In this document: positions 44,400 to 55,721 of the stretch, piece after piece
Position numbering within the stretch: position 1 is the first letter of the stretch
Layout: each line of letters begins with the position of its first letter
Assembly (NCBI RefSeq): GCF_022437945.1
Contig: NZ_CP092535.1
Span: 1,364,001-1,428,000 of the forward strand
DNA from: Nocardioides sp. TF02-7
Lineage (GTDB): Bacteria > Actinomycetota > Actinomycetes > Propionibacteriales > Nocardioidaceae
Direction: 5' to 3'
Length of the DNA stretch: 64,000 nucleotides
Made by a program: the position numbers and the translations under genes
The notes under the pieces: model-generated
The model's input: only the letters and a program-made list of their open reading frames with translations
What the model was told of the DNA's origin: nothing
Database searches by the model: none

Positions 44400-47300
44400 G
44401 CCCCGTGCGGCTCGCGGGGGAGGTGTCCCCAGCGGAACCCGGTCGAGGGCAGCGGCGGCACCTTGACGACGCGGATCCGGGCGGTGTCCGAGTCGTTGCT
44501 GGTCCGGGTGTCGGGCGACCCCTTGATCACCGCGGTGTTGACGACCCGCTGGCCGACGACCGCGCGCGTCGCCTTCGCGACCACGACGACCGGAGCCGCC
44601 TTGCCGCTGGCCTTGATCCCGCCCGCGCGCTCGCAGGTCGCCACGTCGGCGCCCTTGCGGACCCGGCAGTCCCAGCCCTTGCCCCGGGCGGTGACCAGCT
44701 CCAGGCCCCGCGGCAGGCGGTCGGTGACCCGGATCGGTCCCGGCGCGGCGTCCGGGCCCCGGTTGGAGACCTGGATGCGGTAGCGCACCCGGTCGCCGAC
44801 GGTGACCCGCGTGCCGCCCGCGACCCGCTTGTCGATCGCGAGGTCGTGGCGCTTCACCCGGTGGCAGGTGCTGTCCTCGTCGTCGGCGCAGCGCGCCCGG
44901 GCGGTCTCCCCCGGGTCGACGAGCGCGTTGGCGAGCATCCGGTCGCCCTGCCGGCGCACGGGCTTGACCCGCACGGTGTAGCTGACCGTCACCGTCTGTC
45001 CCGGGGTGAGGACGCCGGTGACGGCGAACCTCCCGCCCCGGATCGGGGGAGACGGACAGCGCGGGGTCGGAGGCACGGGGTGTCCGGACGACGGTCGCGT
45101 CGTCGAGCACGCCGCTCACCACGTCCTCACGGTCCACCGCGACGTCGGCAGTCCCGGTGTTGGTGAAGTGCAGCGTGTAGGTGACCCGGTCGCCGGTGGC
45201 GACCGCCCTGCCGTCGGCCGGCGTGGCGCTCTTGCGGTCGGTGAGCTCGCCGATCGGGTGCTCGGTGGCCGGCGGCTCCACCGGCGTGCACGCACCGGCC
45301 TCGCACTCGACCTGCGGCGTGTCGGGGGTCAGCACGTTGGCGAGCGCGTTGTCCCCGCGCTCCCCGTCGAGCAGGACCCGCACCCGGTAGGTGACGGTCA
45401 CCGTCTCCTGGACCCCGATCGGGCCGGTCACGCGGAGGGTGGCTCCGGTGAGCCCGGCCGTGACCGCGGGCGTGGACACGGTCGGCCCGTCGACGACCTC
45501 GGCGTCGTCGAGGACGGCGGAGAGGTCGTCGGTCGCGTCGACCACACCGGCTGCCTGGCCGTCGTTGTGCCAGGTCAGGGTGTAGGTCACCTCGTCGCCC
45601 TCGGCCAGGCCGGTGCCCGCAGCGGGGTCGGCGGCCTTGTCCGGTACGACGTGCGGCAGCGGCGTCTCGACCGGCGGCGGCGCGCACGCGTCGTCGCCGG
45701 CGTCGCAGCGCACGCCGCTGACGGCGTTGACGAGGTCGTGGTCACCGAGGTTGGTGACGGTCACGGTGTAGGTGATCGTCACCTCCGCACCGGCGGCCAG
45801 CGGCCCGGTCCACACCAGGTCGGTCCCGGTCAGCTCCACCGACCCGCCGCCGGCGACGGTCACGTCGTCGACGTCGAGCGTCGCGTCGTCGAGCACGTCG
45901 GACAGGTCGTCCACGGCCGACGCGGGGTCGGCGGCCGAGTAGCTGCCGGCACCGTCGTTGCGCACGGTCACCGTGTAGGTGACCTCGTCGCCGGTGTCGA
46001 CACCGGTCGCCGCGTCGCTGGTCTTGGTGAGGCGCAGGTGCCGCACCCGGTGCTCGGTGACCTCCGGCTCGCACCCGGCCGGCTCGCCCGGCTGGCAGGC
46101 GAGGGCGTTGGTGAGGACGTGGTCGCCCTGGTCGGCGAAGGGCAGCACGACGACGGTGTAGGTCACCGTCGCGGTCTGGCCCGCCGGCACCGTCCCCGTG
46201 ACCGGCAGCAGCCCGTCACCGTCGGGAAGGTCGACGGTCAGGCCGTTGTCGGCGGTGGGCGGACCCACGAGCTCGGCGTCGTCGAGCACGCCGGACAGGT
46301 CGTCGACCGTGTCGACCCTGGCCGGGGCCAGGCCGTCGGTGTTGTCGAAGGTCAGCGTGTAGGTGATCTCGTCACCGGGCTCCACCGACGACCCCGGCGC
46401 GGGGACGGCCGACTTCGACTGCACCAGCGCCGACCCGGGGGTCTCGGTGGTGCTGCACTCCTCGCCGCCCGGCGGGACGTCGGCGACGGGGACGCAGGCG
46501 CTGTTGAGCAGCACCCGGTCGCCCGCGCCGGTGTAGCGCACCGTGTAGGTGACGGTCACGCTGTCGCCCGCCGGCAGCGGCCCGCTCCAGGCGAGCTCGT
46601 CCCCGGTCACGGTGGCGCCGCCGGTGACCGAGCCCGCCACCAGCTCGGCGTCGTCGAGGACGTCGCCCAGGTCGTCGGTCAGCGACGCCGGCGCGTCGGC
46701 CGTCCAGTCGCCGGGCCCGGGGTTGGTGAGCTCGATCGTGTAGGTGAGCTCCTCCCCGACGGCCGGCAGCGTCGCCTGCGAGGTCTGCTTGGTCACGGTC
46801 GAGCGCGGCAGCAGCAGCTCCTCGCTGTCGCACGGGACCGTGGTCGCCGGGTCGTCGCAGTCGGGGGGTCGCACCCGGCGGGGAGCCGACCGGCGGCGCC
46901 CAGGCGACGTTGCGGACCGTGCCGTCGCCGCCGCTGGCGAGCCGCACCGTGTAGGTGATCTCGACGGCCTCGCCGGCCGCCAGCGGGCCCGACCAGGTCA
47001 GCCGCGGCTCGGCGACCGTCACCGTGCCGACGGGATCGCCGTCGACGGTGGCGGTGGGCTCGTCGTTGGTCACGTCCGCGTCGTCGAGCACCGCGGTGAG
47101 GTCATCGACGACCCGGGCGGGGTTGGCCGCGCTGTAGTCGCCGTCGCCGGTGTTGGTCGCGGTGATCGTGTACGTCACCGTGTCCCCGGGGCGGGAGTCC
47201 GCCGTGGCGTTCGAGGTCTTCTCGATCTCGAGGCTCCTGGTGAGGACGGTGACGGGGTGGTCCTCCACCTCGCCGGTCGCCGCCGCGCCGGTCGGGGACG

Positions 47301-50300
47301 GGTCGGCCACCGCACCGGGGTAGAGCCGGAACCGGGCGTACGCCGTGGTCGTGCCCACCGGGCCGGCGGGGAACGTCACCTCGTGGCTCGCCGTACCGGG
47401 GGCGACCGTGACGACGACCCGCTCGGACGCCTCGAACGTGCCGCTGCCGTCGGTGTCGAGCCAGCCGGCCAGCGTGGCCGGCGCACCGGTGTCGTTGGTC
47501 GCGGTCACGTCGACCGTCGTCGGGTCGCCGGGCGTCATCTCGATGGCGCCGTCGATCCCGTCCTCGTCGTCGGACCCGGCGAGGTCGTCGCCGTCGGCAC
47601 CCGCACCGGGACGGCCGTTGCTCTCGATGTCGGAGTCGGCGCCCAGCCGGAGGCCGGGTGCGACCGTGTGCCGCGGGCCGTCGGACTCGAGCAGGGTGCC
47701 GTAGCTGTCCGGGGCGTCGCCGTAGTCCTCGCACGACTGGGGCAGGGAGAGGTCGTTGTCGCCGTCGATGAAGAACCCGGAGTTGGAGAACCCGCGCCAG
47801 GTCGCGGTGACCTCGGACTGGTCCCGGAACCACGCCTGCCAGCGGCTCCGCACGTCACCGTTGCCGGAGACGGTCCCGCGGAAGGTCACCTGGCCGCTGG
47901 CCGGGTCCTCGGTGACCGCCACCTGGCTGCCGGGCGTCACGGCGTACCCCTCGGGCGTGGTCGGCGGGAGGAAGTCCGCCCGCTCGCCGTTGTCCATGTC
48001 GTTGATCGTCCAGATGCTGCTGAACGGCACCGGGGTGTCGGTGCCGGCCTGCACCCAGCGGAACGTCACCGCGACGGGGGAGCCGGAGCCGTTGAGGTTC
48101 CAGATCGCGTCGTCGCCGCTCACGTAGAAGCCGTCGGCGTTGATGGTGCCGCCGGCCGTGGTCGCGATCATGTCGACGACCTGGCCCTCGACCACGGAGA
48201 CGCCGGTGTAGCGGGCGGTGGTGCCCGGGGGCGCCGCCGCCGGCCTGGTCGACGACGTCGCCGAAGGTCATCGCGTAGTACGGCTGGGTGGTCGGGGAGC
48301 ACGCGGCGGGGCTGATCAGCCGCTCCAGCAGCACCCGGTAGTCCTCGACCTCGCCGTCGGGCGCCGGCCCGGTGGGCGAGGCGACCGCCGTGGCGTCGCT
48401 GCTGACCCGGACCCGGACGTGGGTGCGGATGTCGTCGGGGTTGACCGCGCGGCTGAACGTGACGTCGTTGTCGCCGGCCGTGACCGGCTGGGCCGCGGCG
48501 ACCTGCTCGCCGTCGTCGGCGAAGTCGCCGTCGAGGTTCCAGTCGACCCAGACGCTCGCGAAGCCGTCGTCGGACGCGTTCACCGTCAGGTGGTTGACCA
48601 CCGGCGCGGCCGTGACCGGGTCGGGGCCGGTGCGGGAGGGTCGGGTTCGGGTAGCCGAGGTCGGGGTTGAACTCGACCCCGTCCTCGTCGTCGGTGCCGT
48701 CGGTGTCGTCACCGTCCGCGGCGACGCCCGGCAGGCCGTCGGCCTCCCCCGTCGCGCTCGTCGCCGAGCATCGGGCCGGCGAGGGCGTGCACCGGCCCGT
48801 CGTCGGCGGCAGTCGTGCCGTAGCTGGCGGGGGCGTCACCCCAGTCGCACGCCAGGTTGAAGGCGATGTCGTCGATGGCGAGGTCGTTGCCGTTGCCGCC
48901 GGCCGCGTTGTTCATCATCAGGACCCGCACCTCGGACAGCGGCGCGACGAACTGGAGCCCGTAGCGGTTCCACTCGAGGCTGGAGGTGTTCGGGATGTCG
49001 CCGGTGCTGACCGACCTGATGAGGTTGCGCGTCTCGGGGTCGACCAGGACGAAGCTGACGTTCGGCACGATCGCCGAGCCGGCGTTGTTGGCGTTGGTGA
49101 TCCATGCCGAGAAGTCGTAGGTGGCGCCGGGCCGCAGGCCGGTGAACGTCTTCTGGAAGAAGGTCCCCGCGGTCAGGTCGGCGTTCACCAGCATCATCCG
49201 GCCGTCGGTGTCGCCGGGCGTGCGGTCGCCGCCCTCGTGCCACCAGGGCCCGGCCGTGCCGGGGAGGCTCGAGACCAGCGCGTACTCCCCGTCGTTGACG
49301 AACTCCACGCTCTCGTGGGCGTACGTCGTCTGGCCGGCGGGCAGCGGCGGGCCGTAGCCGGTGCCGGTGCCGAACGTCTCGACGAACGGGTTCGCGCAGC
49401 CGTCCGCGACGTCGGTGCCGACCCGCGCGCGGTGGTCCTCCACCTCGCCGTCCGGCGCCGGTCCCCGGGACCGCTCGTCGAGCCCGGCCGTGGCAGGGGC
49501 GTCGGCGAGGGCGGCACTGGTGAGCCGGAGCCGGATCATCGGCCGGGCACCGTCGGGGAGCGCCAGCAGGCCGGTCCACTCCAGCGTGGCGGAGGTGGCG
49601 CCGGCGGGCACCTCGACGGTCGCGGCCTCGCCGGCCTGGAACGAGCCGTTCTCGTCGGCGTCGATCCAGCCGTAGAGCGTGGCGGGGGCGCCGAGGTCGT
49701 TGACGACCGGCACGGTGAGGGGCCACCGAGGTCGCACCGGGCGGGAGGACGACGTCGTCGAGGGCGTCCTCGTCGTCGGACCCGGTCGTGTCGTCGCCGA
49801 GGGCGTTGGCGCGGGGCTGCCCGTCGTCCTCCGCGTCGACGGTGGCGCCGAGCATCAGGTCGGCCGTGCCGGCTGCGGGGTCGTGGCCCACCAGCCCGTG
49901 CACCGGGCCCTCCGCGGCGAGGCTGGTGCCGAAGGTGTCGGGGGCGTCACCGGCGTCGCTGAACGGCTCGACGCGGACCCGGTAGTCCTCGACCTCGCCG
50001 GCGGTCGTCACGCCGGTCGGCTCGGCGACCGACGCCGCGTCGGGACCGATCCGCAGCCGCAGGTAGGACGTGCCGGTGGCGACGTCCGCCGGGACGTCCC
50101 AGGTCAGGTCGACCGCCGGTCCCGCGCAGGCGGGGGCGGTCGGAGCGCTCGTCGGCCTGGAAGGCGCCGTCACCGTCCCAGTCGATCCAGCCCGCGACGT
50201 TCCCCGGGCCGGTGCACGCGACGTCGGGGGAGCGTGTACGTCGTGCCGGGGCGGCCGGCGATCCGGGCCGGCGGCGTGATCGCGTTCTCGTCCGACCCGT

Positions 50301-51238
50301 CGGCGTCCGCGGCGGCACTCGGCTGGTGGGCACCCTCGGAGTCGACCGTGGCGCCCAGCCGGGTGGCGGGCTGGGTCGGGGTGTTGAGCGTGCTCCCGAA
50401 CAGGCTGCTGTCGCCCTGGGGCACGGGACCGCCGGTGAACCCGGGCGAGTAGAGGGCGCCCGCGGCGCCGTAGGTCTCGGGCGCGTCACCGAAGTCGTTG
50501 AAGAGCATCACGCCGAGCGCGATCGCCGAGACGCCGCCGCCCTGGAGGGTGACCTCGGCCGAGGTGGCGTCCTCCATGAAAGCAACGCCGGCGGGTCCGG
50601 TCGGGCACACGGCGGCCGGGCCGGTCAGCCGCAGCGTCTGGCCGGTGCGGGTGACGGTGGTGTCGGAGATGCAGCCGTCGGTGCGGAGCCGGTCGATCAT
50701 CCGCCACTGCGCGCCAGCGGGGATCGTCGCCTCGACGTACTCGTCGCCGCCGCTCTGCTCGGCATCGGCCATCACCAGGCCGGCCAGCGGCACGGGCGCG
50801 CCGCCCAGGGTCGCGGAGCAGCTCAAGGGGAAGGAGATCGTGGTGCCGTCGACGGCGTTGGCGAGACCCGAGATCAGCTGGTTGAGGTTGCCGGGCTCCC
50901 CGATCCGGTACAGGTCGTCGAGGGCGTCCCCGCCCCAGTTGCCCGGCCGGTAGGCGATCAGGTCGCCGCCCGAGACGGCGCCGATGGTGCAGGTGGTGCG
51001 GAGGGTGCCGCCCGCCACCTCGCGCTCGTTGGTGCGGGTGAGCCCGCCCGCCGGGATCGCCTCGCGCGGGCCGCCCCACTCGAACCAGTCGATCGCGCCG
51101 AGGTAGGCGCCGGAGCCGTCGGTCGCGTACCGGGCCTGGGCCGGCGTCGCGACCGCGAGGGCGCTCAGCAGGCCCGCGACGAGGGCCAGGGGCTAGTCCG
51201 GCGAGCGTGGAACGTCGGGCGGTCGTGAGCGCGCGCAA
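44396..51238 (-). CDS. second large surface protein: CshA-like head, GEVED modules, DUF11 repeats, LPSTG (nine frameshifts)
   Basis: About 2,280 residues after repair of breaks near 51190, 50226, 50140, 49725, 48750, 48640, 48230, 46866 and 45055. TTG start with GGGGAG 6 nt upstream; signal peptide LALVAGLLSALAVATPAQA. The head (GAYLGAIDWFEWGGPREAIP) is homologous to that of the 7.5-17.4-kb protein. GEVED-type modules open at (D/N)DFGDAPETYG, CDWGDAPASYG and CEDYGDAPDSYG. A jelly-roll-like domain (CANPFVETFGTGTGYG, 48.9-49.4 kb) lies between. DUF11 repeats fill the rest. It ends PPLPSTGFRWGHLPREPHGA: an LPxTG motif but no membrane helix or complete basic tail. TAGGCT near 51297 is a possible -10. 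Confidence 0.82.
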
Positions 51239-51396
51239 GAAGATCTCCCCATGTGACGTGTGCGAGCCGCGCGAACCAGCGTGCGCGGCCCGTGCAGCCT
51301 AGGGGAGGTCGGCGATGCTCCGTGCCTGGTTCTCGAGGTGATACAGGAGATTTCACTTCCGATACGCCGGCGGCAGCGCCCGCGCCGCCGCTGGCG

Positions 51397-51756
51397 CTAG
51401 TGCGCGGACTCGTACGCCGAGCGCACCTCCGCCGGGATCCGGCCGCGATCGGGGACCTCGTGGCCGTTGGCGCGGGCCCACTCGCGGATCTCCCGGGCCG
51501 ACGCACCGCCACCGCTGGCGCCGCTGCTGCCGGAGCCGGCCGAGCCGCCGGACCGGCCGGCGCCGCGGCCCCGCCGGCCGCCGGCGACCTTGCGCGCGTG
51601 GCCGACGTACGTGGCCAGCGCCTCGCGCAGCTCGCCCGCGTGCTCGTCGTTGAGGTCGATCTCGTACGACGTCCCGTCGAGGCCGAACGACACCGTCTGC
51701 GTCGCGTCGGAACCGTCGATGTCGTCGACGAGGACGATGTTGACCCGCTGCGCCAT
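51397..51756 (-). CDS. lsr2: nucleoid-associated protein Lsr2
   Basis: 119 residues, an H-NS-like xenogeneic silencer. N-terminal oligomerisation domain RVNIVLVDDIDGSDATQTVS; a Gly/Ser/Ala-rich linker; a C-terminal DNA-binding domain ending IREWARANGHEVPDRGRIPA with the RGR AT-hook-like minor-groove motif. It is one gene away from the divergently unrelated surface locus that it might silence (inference). The ATG at 51756 has AGGAGGAG upstream. Confidence 0.95.
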   Translation of the reverse strand: MAQRVNIVLVDDIDGSDATQTVSFGLDGTSYEIDLNDEHAGELREALATYVGHARKVAGGRRGRGAGRSGGSAGSGSSGASGGGASAREIREWARANGHEVPDRGRIPAEVRSAYESAH

Positions 51757-51779
51757 GGGATTCTCCTCCTGAATGCGAT

Positions 51780-51800
51780 AAATACGATCGGGAGCCGGAT
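51780..51800 (-). promoter_or_regulatory. AT-rich promoter region of lsr2
   Basis: The gap 51757-51898 is the most AT-rich stretch near here; CGTATTTATCG on the minus strand at about 51776-51787 could be an extended -10. No clear -35. Confidence 0.3.
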
Positions 51801-51898
51801 ATCCCGGCACTTCTGAGGCGAAAGACTGCCACATTGCGGCAAGGCCCGGCGACTCGGATCGACGGGTTATCCGGAATACCCGTGGAATAGCGGTCCGA

Positions 51899-52690
51899 TT
51901 ATCTCGCGTTGCGGCGGAAGACCTTTTCCAGGCCGCGGAGCGTGAGGTCCGGGGAATGGTCGGTGAAGCAGCGGCAGTCGTCGAGCACCAGCGGCGCGAG
52001 GTGACCGGTGGCGACCACCCGCACGTCCGCCCGGTCGGTGCCGAGTGCGGCCACGATGCGCTCGACCATCCCGTCCACCTGGCTGGCGACGCCGAAGACC
52101 ACGCCGGCCTGCAGCGCCTCGACGGTGTTCTTGCCGATCACGCTGCGCGGCCGCACGAGCTCGACCATCCGCAGCTGGGCGCCGCGGCGCCGCAGGGCCT
52201 CGAGCGATGTCTCGATGCCGGGCGTGATCGCGCCGCCCACATAACGGCCGTCGGCGTCGACGACGTCGAAAGTCGTCGCGGTCCCGCCGAAATCGACCAC
52301 GACCGCCGGCCCGCCGAATTCGTCGGCCGCCGCCAGCGCATTCACGATCCGGTCGGTGCCGACCTCGCGCGGGTTGTCGACGAGGATCGGGACGCCGGTG
52401 CGGACACCGGGCTCGACGACCACGACCGGGACACCGGGAAAGGAGCCGCCGAGCATCTCCCGCCACGCGTTGAGCACGGCGGGCACGGTCGAGCAGACCG
52501 CCACTCCGTCGACCTCGGACGCGTGGTCCTGCAGCAGCCCGCTCAGCAGCACCGCCCAGTCGTCGGCCGTGCGGTGCTCGTCGGTCGCCACCCGCCACCG
52601 GTGGCGCACCTCGCCGGGGGCGTCGGCGCCGGCGGGCACCAGGCCCAGCACGGTGTGCGCGTTGCGGATGTCGACGGCGAGCAGGCTCAT
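51899..52690 (-). CDS. coaX: type III pantothenate kinase
   Basis: 263 residues; first step of coenzyme A synthesis from pantothenate. ASKHA-fold motifs: LLAVDIRNAHTVLGL (phosphate 1), CSTVPAVLNAW, a GTDRI-type segment (EVGTDRIVNALAA) and VVDFGGTATTFDVV (phosphate 2). One nucleotide separates it from nadC, so nadB-nadC-coaX form an operon. The end of CoA synthesis thus lies next to panC and panD. Confidence 0.94.
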   Translation of the reverse strand: MSLLAVDIRNAHTVLGLVPAGADAPGEVRHRWRVATDEHRTADDWAVLLSGLLQDHASEVDGVAVCSTVPAVLNAWREMLGGSFPGVPVVVVEPGVRTGVPILVDNPREVGTDRIVNALAAADEFGGPAVVVDFGGTATTFDVVDADGRYVGGAITPGIETSLEALRRRGAQLRMVELVRPRSVIGKNTVEALQAGVVFGVASQVDGMVERIVAALGTDRADVRVVATGHLAPLVLDDCRCFTDHSPDLTLRGLEKVFRRNAR

Positions 52691-52691
52691 G

Positions 52692-53601
52692 TCACGGCGC
52701 CCGGAAGTCCAGCCCGAGGTCGAACACGGTCACCGAGTGGGTCAGCGCCCCGACGGAGACGAAGTCCACCCCGGTGGCACCCACCTCGCGCGCCCGGTCG
52801 AGGGTGAGGCCGCCGGACGCCTCGAGCGTGGCGCGCCCGTCGGTGATCCGAACGGCCTCGGCCATGTCGTCGGTGCTCATGTTGTCGAGCAGCACCTCGG
52901 TGCACCCGGCGTCGAGCACGGCGCGCAGCTCGTCGAGGTCGGTGACCTCGACCTCGACCCGCAGCCCCGGGGCGGCCGCGACCACCGCGCGGTACGCCGC
53001 CACCACGCCGCCGGCCGCGACCGCGTGGTTGTCCTTGACCATCGCCCGGTCCGCCAGGCTGAACCGGTGGTTGACCCCGCCGCCGCAGCGGACGGCGTAC
53101 TTCTGCAGGGAGCGCCAGCCGGGCAGCGTCTTGCGGGTGTCGAGGACCCGTGCGCCGGTGCCCTCGAGGGCGGCGACCCAGCGGGCGGTCGCCGTGGCGA
53201 CCCCCGACAGGTGGGAGGCGAAGTTGAGCGCGGTGCGCTCGGCCGTCAGCACCCCCGCGACCGGCCCCTCGACCGTCATCACGACGTCGCCGGCCGCCAC
53301 CGCGGAGCCGTCGGGGGACCCGTCCGCTGACCCGCACCTCCGTGCCGAGGGCGTAGCGGAACGCGAGCTCGGCGACGCCCAGCCCGGCGACGACCCCCGG
53401 CTCGCGGGCCGCGACGTCGGCGACGGCCCGCCCCATGTCCGGCATCGCCGCCGAGGTCACGTCGGGAGCGCCGCCGGGCAGGTCCTCCTCGAACGCGACC
53501 GCGACGTGGTCGTGCACCGCCTGCGGGTCGAGGCCGGCGCCGGCCAGCTCGTCGCGGAGGCCGGCGGGGAGGTCGGTGCAGGGCGTGCGGGCGATGCTCA
53601 T
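52692..53601 (-). CDS. nadC: nicotinate-nucleotide pyrophosphorylase (quinolinate phosphoribosyltransferase), frameshift
   Basis: About 302 residues after repair of a break near 53318 (GGGGG run). Converts quinolinate and PRPP to NaMN. N-terminal VAVAFEEDLPGGAPDVTS; catalytic barrel LNFASHLSGVATAT, ARVLDTRKTLPGWR (Arg and Lys phosphate ligands), GGGVNHRF, VEVEVTDLDEL, VLLDNMS and EASGGLTLD. The start overlaps the nadB stop (ATGA, 53598-53601). Confidence 0.94.
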
Positions 53602-55278
53602 GCCGGTTGCTCCTGTCGGCCGGGGTCGGTCGGCTCCGCCGGCGCGAACACCACCGTGGTCGTCCCGTCGTCCATGACGACGTCGAAGTGCCCCGACCAC
53701 CGCTGGTCGTCGCGCTCGGGGAAGTCCTCGCGCCAGTGGGAGCCGCGGGTCTCCTCCCGGAGCGCGGCGGCGTCGGCGAGGGCGGCGCTGATCGTGAGCA
53801 GGTTGGTGGTCTCCCAGGAGTCCTGGTCGACCTGCTCGGCCGCGTGCCCGGCGAGCTTGTCGAGCACGGCCGACGCGTCGGCGAGCCCGGCGGCGGAGCG
53901 GAGGACGCCCACCCGCGACGACATCGTCTCCTGCAGCTCGCGCCGGACCGCCCCGGAGACCAGCCCGGGGGTGCGGGCGTCGGGGACCGGGTCGGACCAG
54001 GGCCGCAGCTCGTCGGGTAGCACGGTCGCGATCCGCCGCGAGAACACCAGGCCCTCGAGGAGGGAGTTCGACGCGAGCCGGTTGGCGCCGTGCACGCCCG
54101 AGCACGCCACCTCGCCGGTCGCGTAGAGGCCCGGCAGGTCGGTGCGGCCGTCGAGGTCGGTCCGTACGCCGCCCGAGGCGTAGTGGCAAGCGGGCGCGAC
54201 CGGGATCAGCCGGGTGACCGGGTCGATGCCGTGCGACCGCGCCGTCGCGAGGATCGTGGGGAAGCGGCGCTCCCAGAACGCGGCGCCGAGGTGGCGCGCG
54301 TCCAGCCACATGTGCGGGCGTCCGGTCTCGAGCATCCGCTTCATGATCGCCTTCGCCACCACGTCGCGCGGGGGCGAGATCGGCGAGCGGGTGCTGGCCC
54401 TGGAGGAACCGGTGACCGTCGTCGTCGACGAGGAACGCGCCCTCCCCCTGACCGCCTCGGAGATCAGCGGCTGCTGCCCGCGCGACTCCGGGCCGAGGTA
54501 CATCACGGTCGGGTGGAACTGGACGAACTCCAGGTCGCGCAGCGTCGCCCCGGCCCGGAGCGCCAGCGCCATCCCGTCGCCGGTCGCCACCGCCGGGTTC
54601 GTGGTCTGCGAGAACACCTGCCCGAGGCCGCCGCTGGCGAGCACGACGGCCCGGCAGAGCACCGCGCCCACGCCGTCGCGCTGCCCCTCGCCCATCACGT
54701 GCAGCGTGACGCCGGCGACGCCGCCGTCCTCGGCGAGCAGCAGGTCGACGGCCAGCGCGTGCTGGACCACCTCGATGTCGGGCGCGGCCGCCACGGCCGC
54801 CGTGAGCGCCCGTTGGATCTCGGCGCCGGTCGCGTCGCCCCCCGGCGTGCGCGATCCGGTCGCGGTGGTGGCCACCCTCCCGGGTCAGGGAGAGCAGCCC
54901 CTCGGCGTCGAGGTCGAAGTTCGTTCCGAGCGCGATCAGCTCGCGCACCGCCTCCGGGCCCTCGGTGACCAGCGCCCGGACGGCGGCCCGGTCGCAGGCG
55001 CCGGCCCCGGCCACGAGCGTGTCGACCTCGTGCTCCTCCGGGGTGTCGCCCGGGCCGAGGGCGGCCGCGATGCCGCCCTGCGCCCACTGGGTGGACCCGG
55101 CGGCGAGGACGTCCTTGGTCACCAGGAGCACCTTGTCGACCCGCTCACGCAGCCGCAGTGCCGCGGTCAGCCCGGCGATGCCGGAGCCGACGATGACGAC
55201 GTCGGCGCGCGTCGTCCACCCGGGCTCGGGTGCGGCGAGCCGGCCGGGCACGCGGCGGGTGCTGGCGGGCGTGGGCAT
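53598..55278 (-). CDS. nadB: L-aspartate oxidase (three frameshifts)
   Basis: About 559 residues after repair of breaks near 54842 and a compensating pair around 54395-54455. FAD-binding N-terminus VVIVGSGIAGLTAALRL; STQWAQGGIAAAL; HPTVMYL; EGAFLVDDDGHRF; HYASGGVRTDLDGRTDLPGL; ANRLASNSLLEG; a C-terminal helical domain. Makes iminoaspartate for quinolinate. nadA is not in the window, so quinolinate synthase must lie elsewhere. ATG at 55278 has TAGCCT 6 nt upstream, a leaderless arrangement. Confidence 0.94.
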
Positions 55279-55284
55279 TGCCGC

Positions 55285-55290
55285 AGGCTA
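55285..55290 (-). promoter_or_regulatory. -10 TAGCCT of nadB (leaderless)
   Basis: On the minus strand TAGCCT is followed by 6 nt and the nadB ATG. It separates the nad operon from panD, 23 nt upstream. Confidence 0.5.
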
Positions 55291-55301
55291 TCGGTGCCCG
55301 G

Positions 55302-55721
55302 TCAGCCCACGGCCGTGACGTCGCCGCGCGCGAGCGCCGGGTCCCCGAAGGTCTCCGCGGCGTCGGACCCGGTCGCGACCACCTTGTTGTCCGCGTCGAC
55401 GAAGACCACGTGCGGTCGGTGGGCGCGGGCCTCCTCGGTCGTCATCTGGCCGTAGCCGATCAGGATGACCAGGTCGCCGGGGTGGACGAGCCGCGCGGCG
55501 GCGCCGTTGATGCCGATCACGCCGGACCCCCGCTCCCCCGCGATCGTGTAGGTCTCCAGCCGGGCGCCGTTGGTGATGTCGACGACGTGGACCAGCTCGC
55601 CGGGCAGCAGGTCGGCCGCGTCGAGCAGGTCCTCGTCGACAGTCACCGAGCCGACGTAGTGCAGGTCTGCCTGGGTCACCGTGGCGCGGTGGATCTTGCT
55701 GGTCATCATGGTCCGAAGCAT
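55302..55721 (-). CDS. panD: aspartate 1-decarboxylase precursor
   Basis: 139 residues. Makes beta-alanine from aspartate. The self-processing site is intact: HYVGSVTVD with Gly24-Ser25, giving the pyruvoyl group on Ser25. Lys9 ([10 protein letters not shown]) and Tyr58 (ETYTIAGE) are family residues. Starts at ATG 55721, overlapping the panC stop by one base (TGATG). Confidence 0.95.
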   Translation of the reverse strand: MLRTMMTSKIHRATVTQADLHYVGSVTVDEDLLDAADLLPGELVHVVDITNGARLETYTIAGERGSGVIGINGAAARLVHPGDLVILIGYGQMTTEEARAHRPHVVFVDADNKVVATGSDAAETFGDPALARGDVTAVG

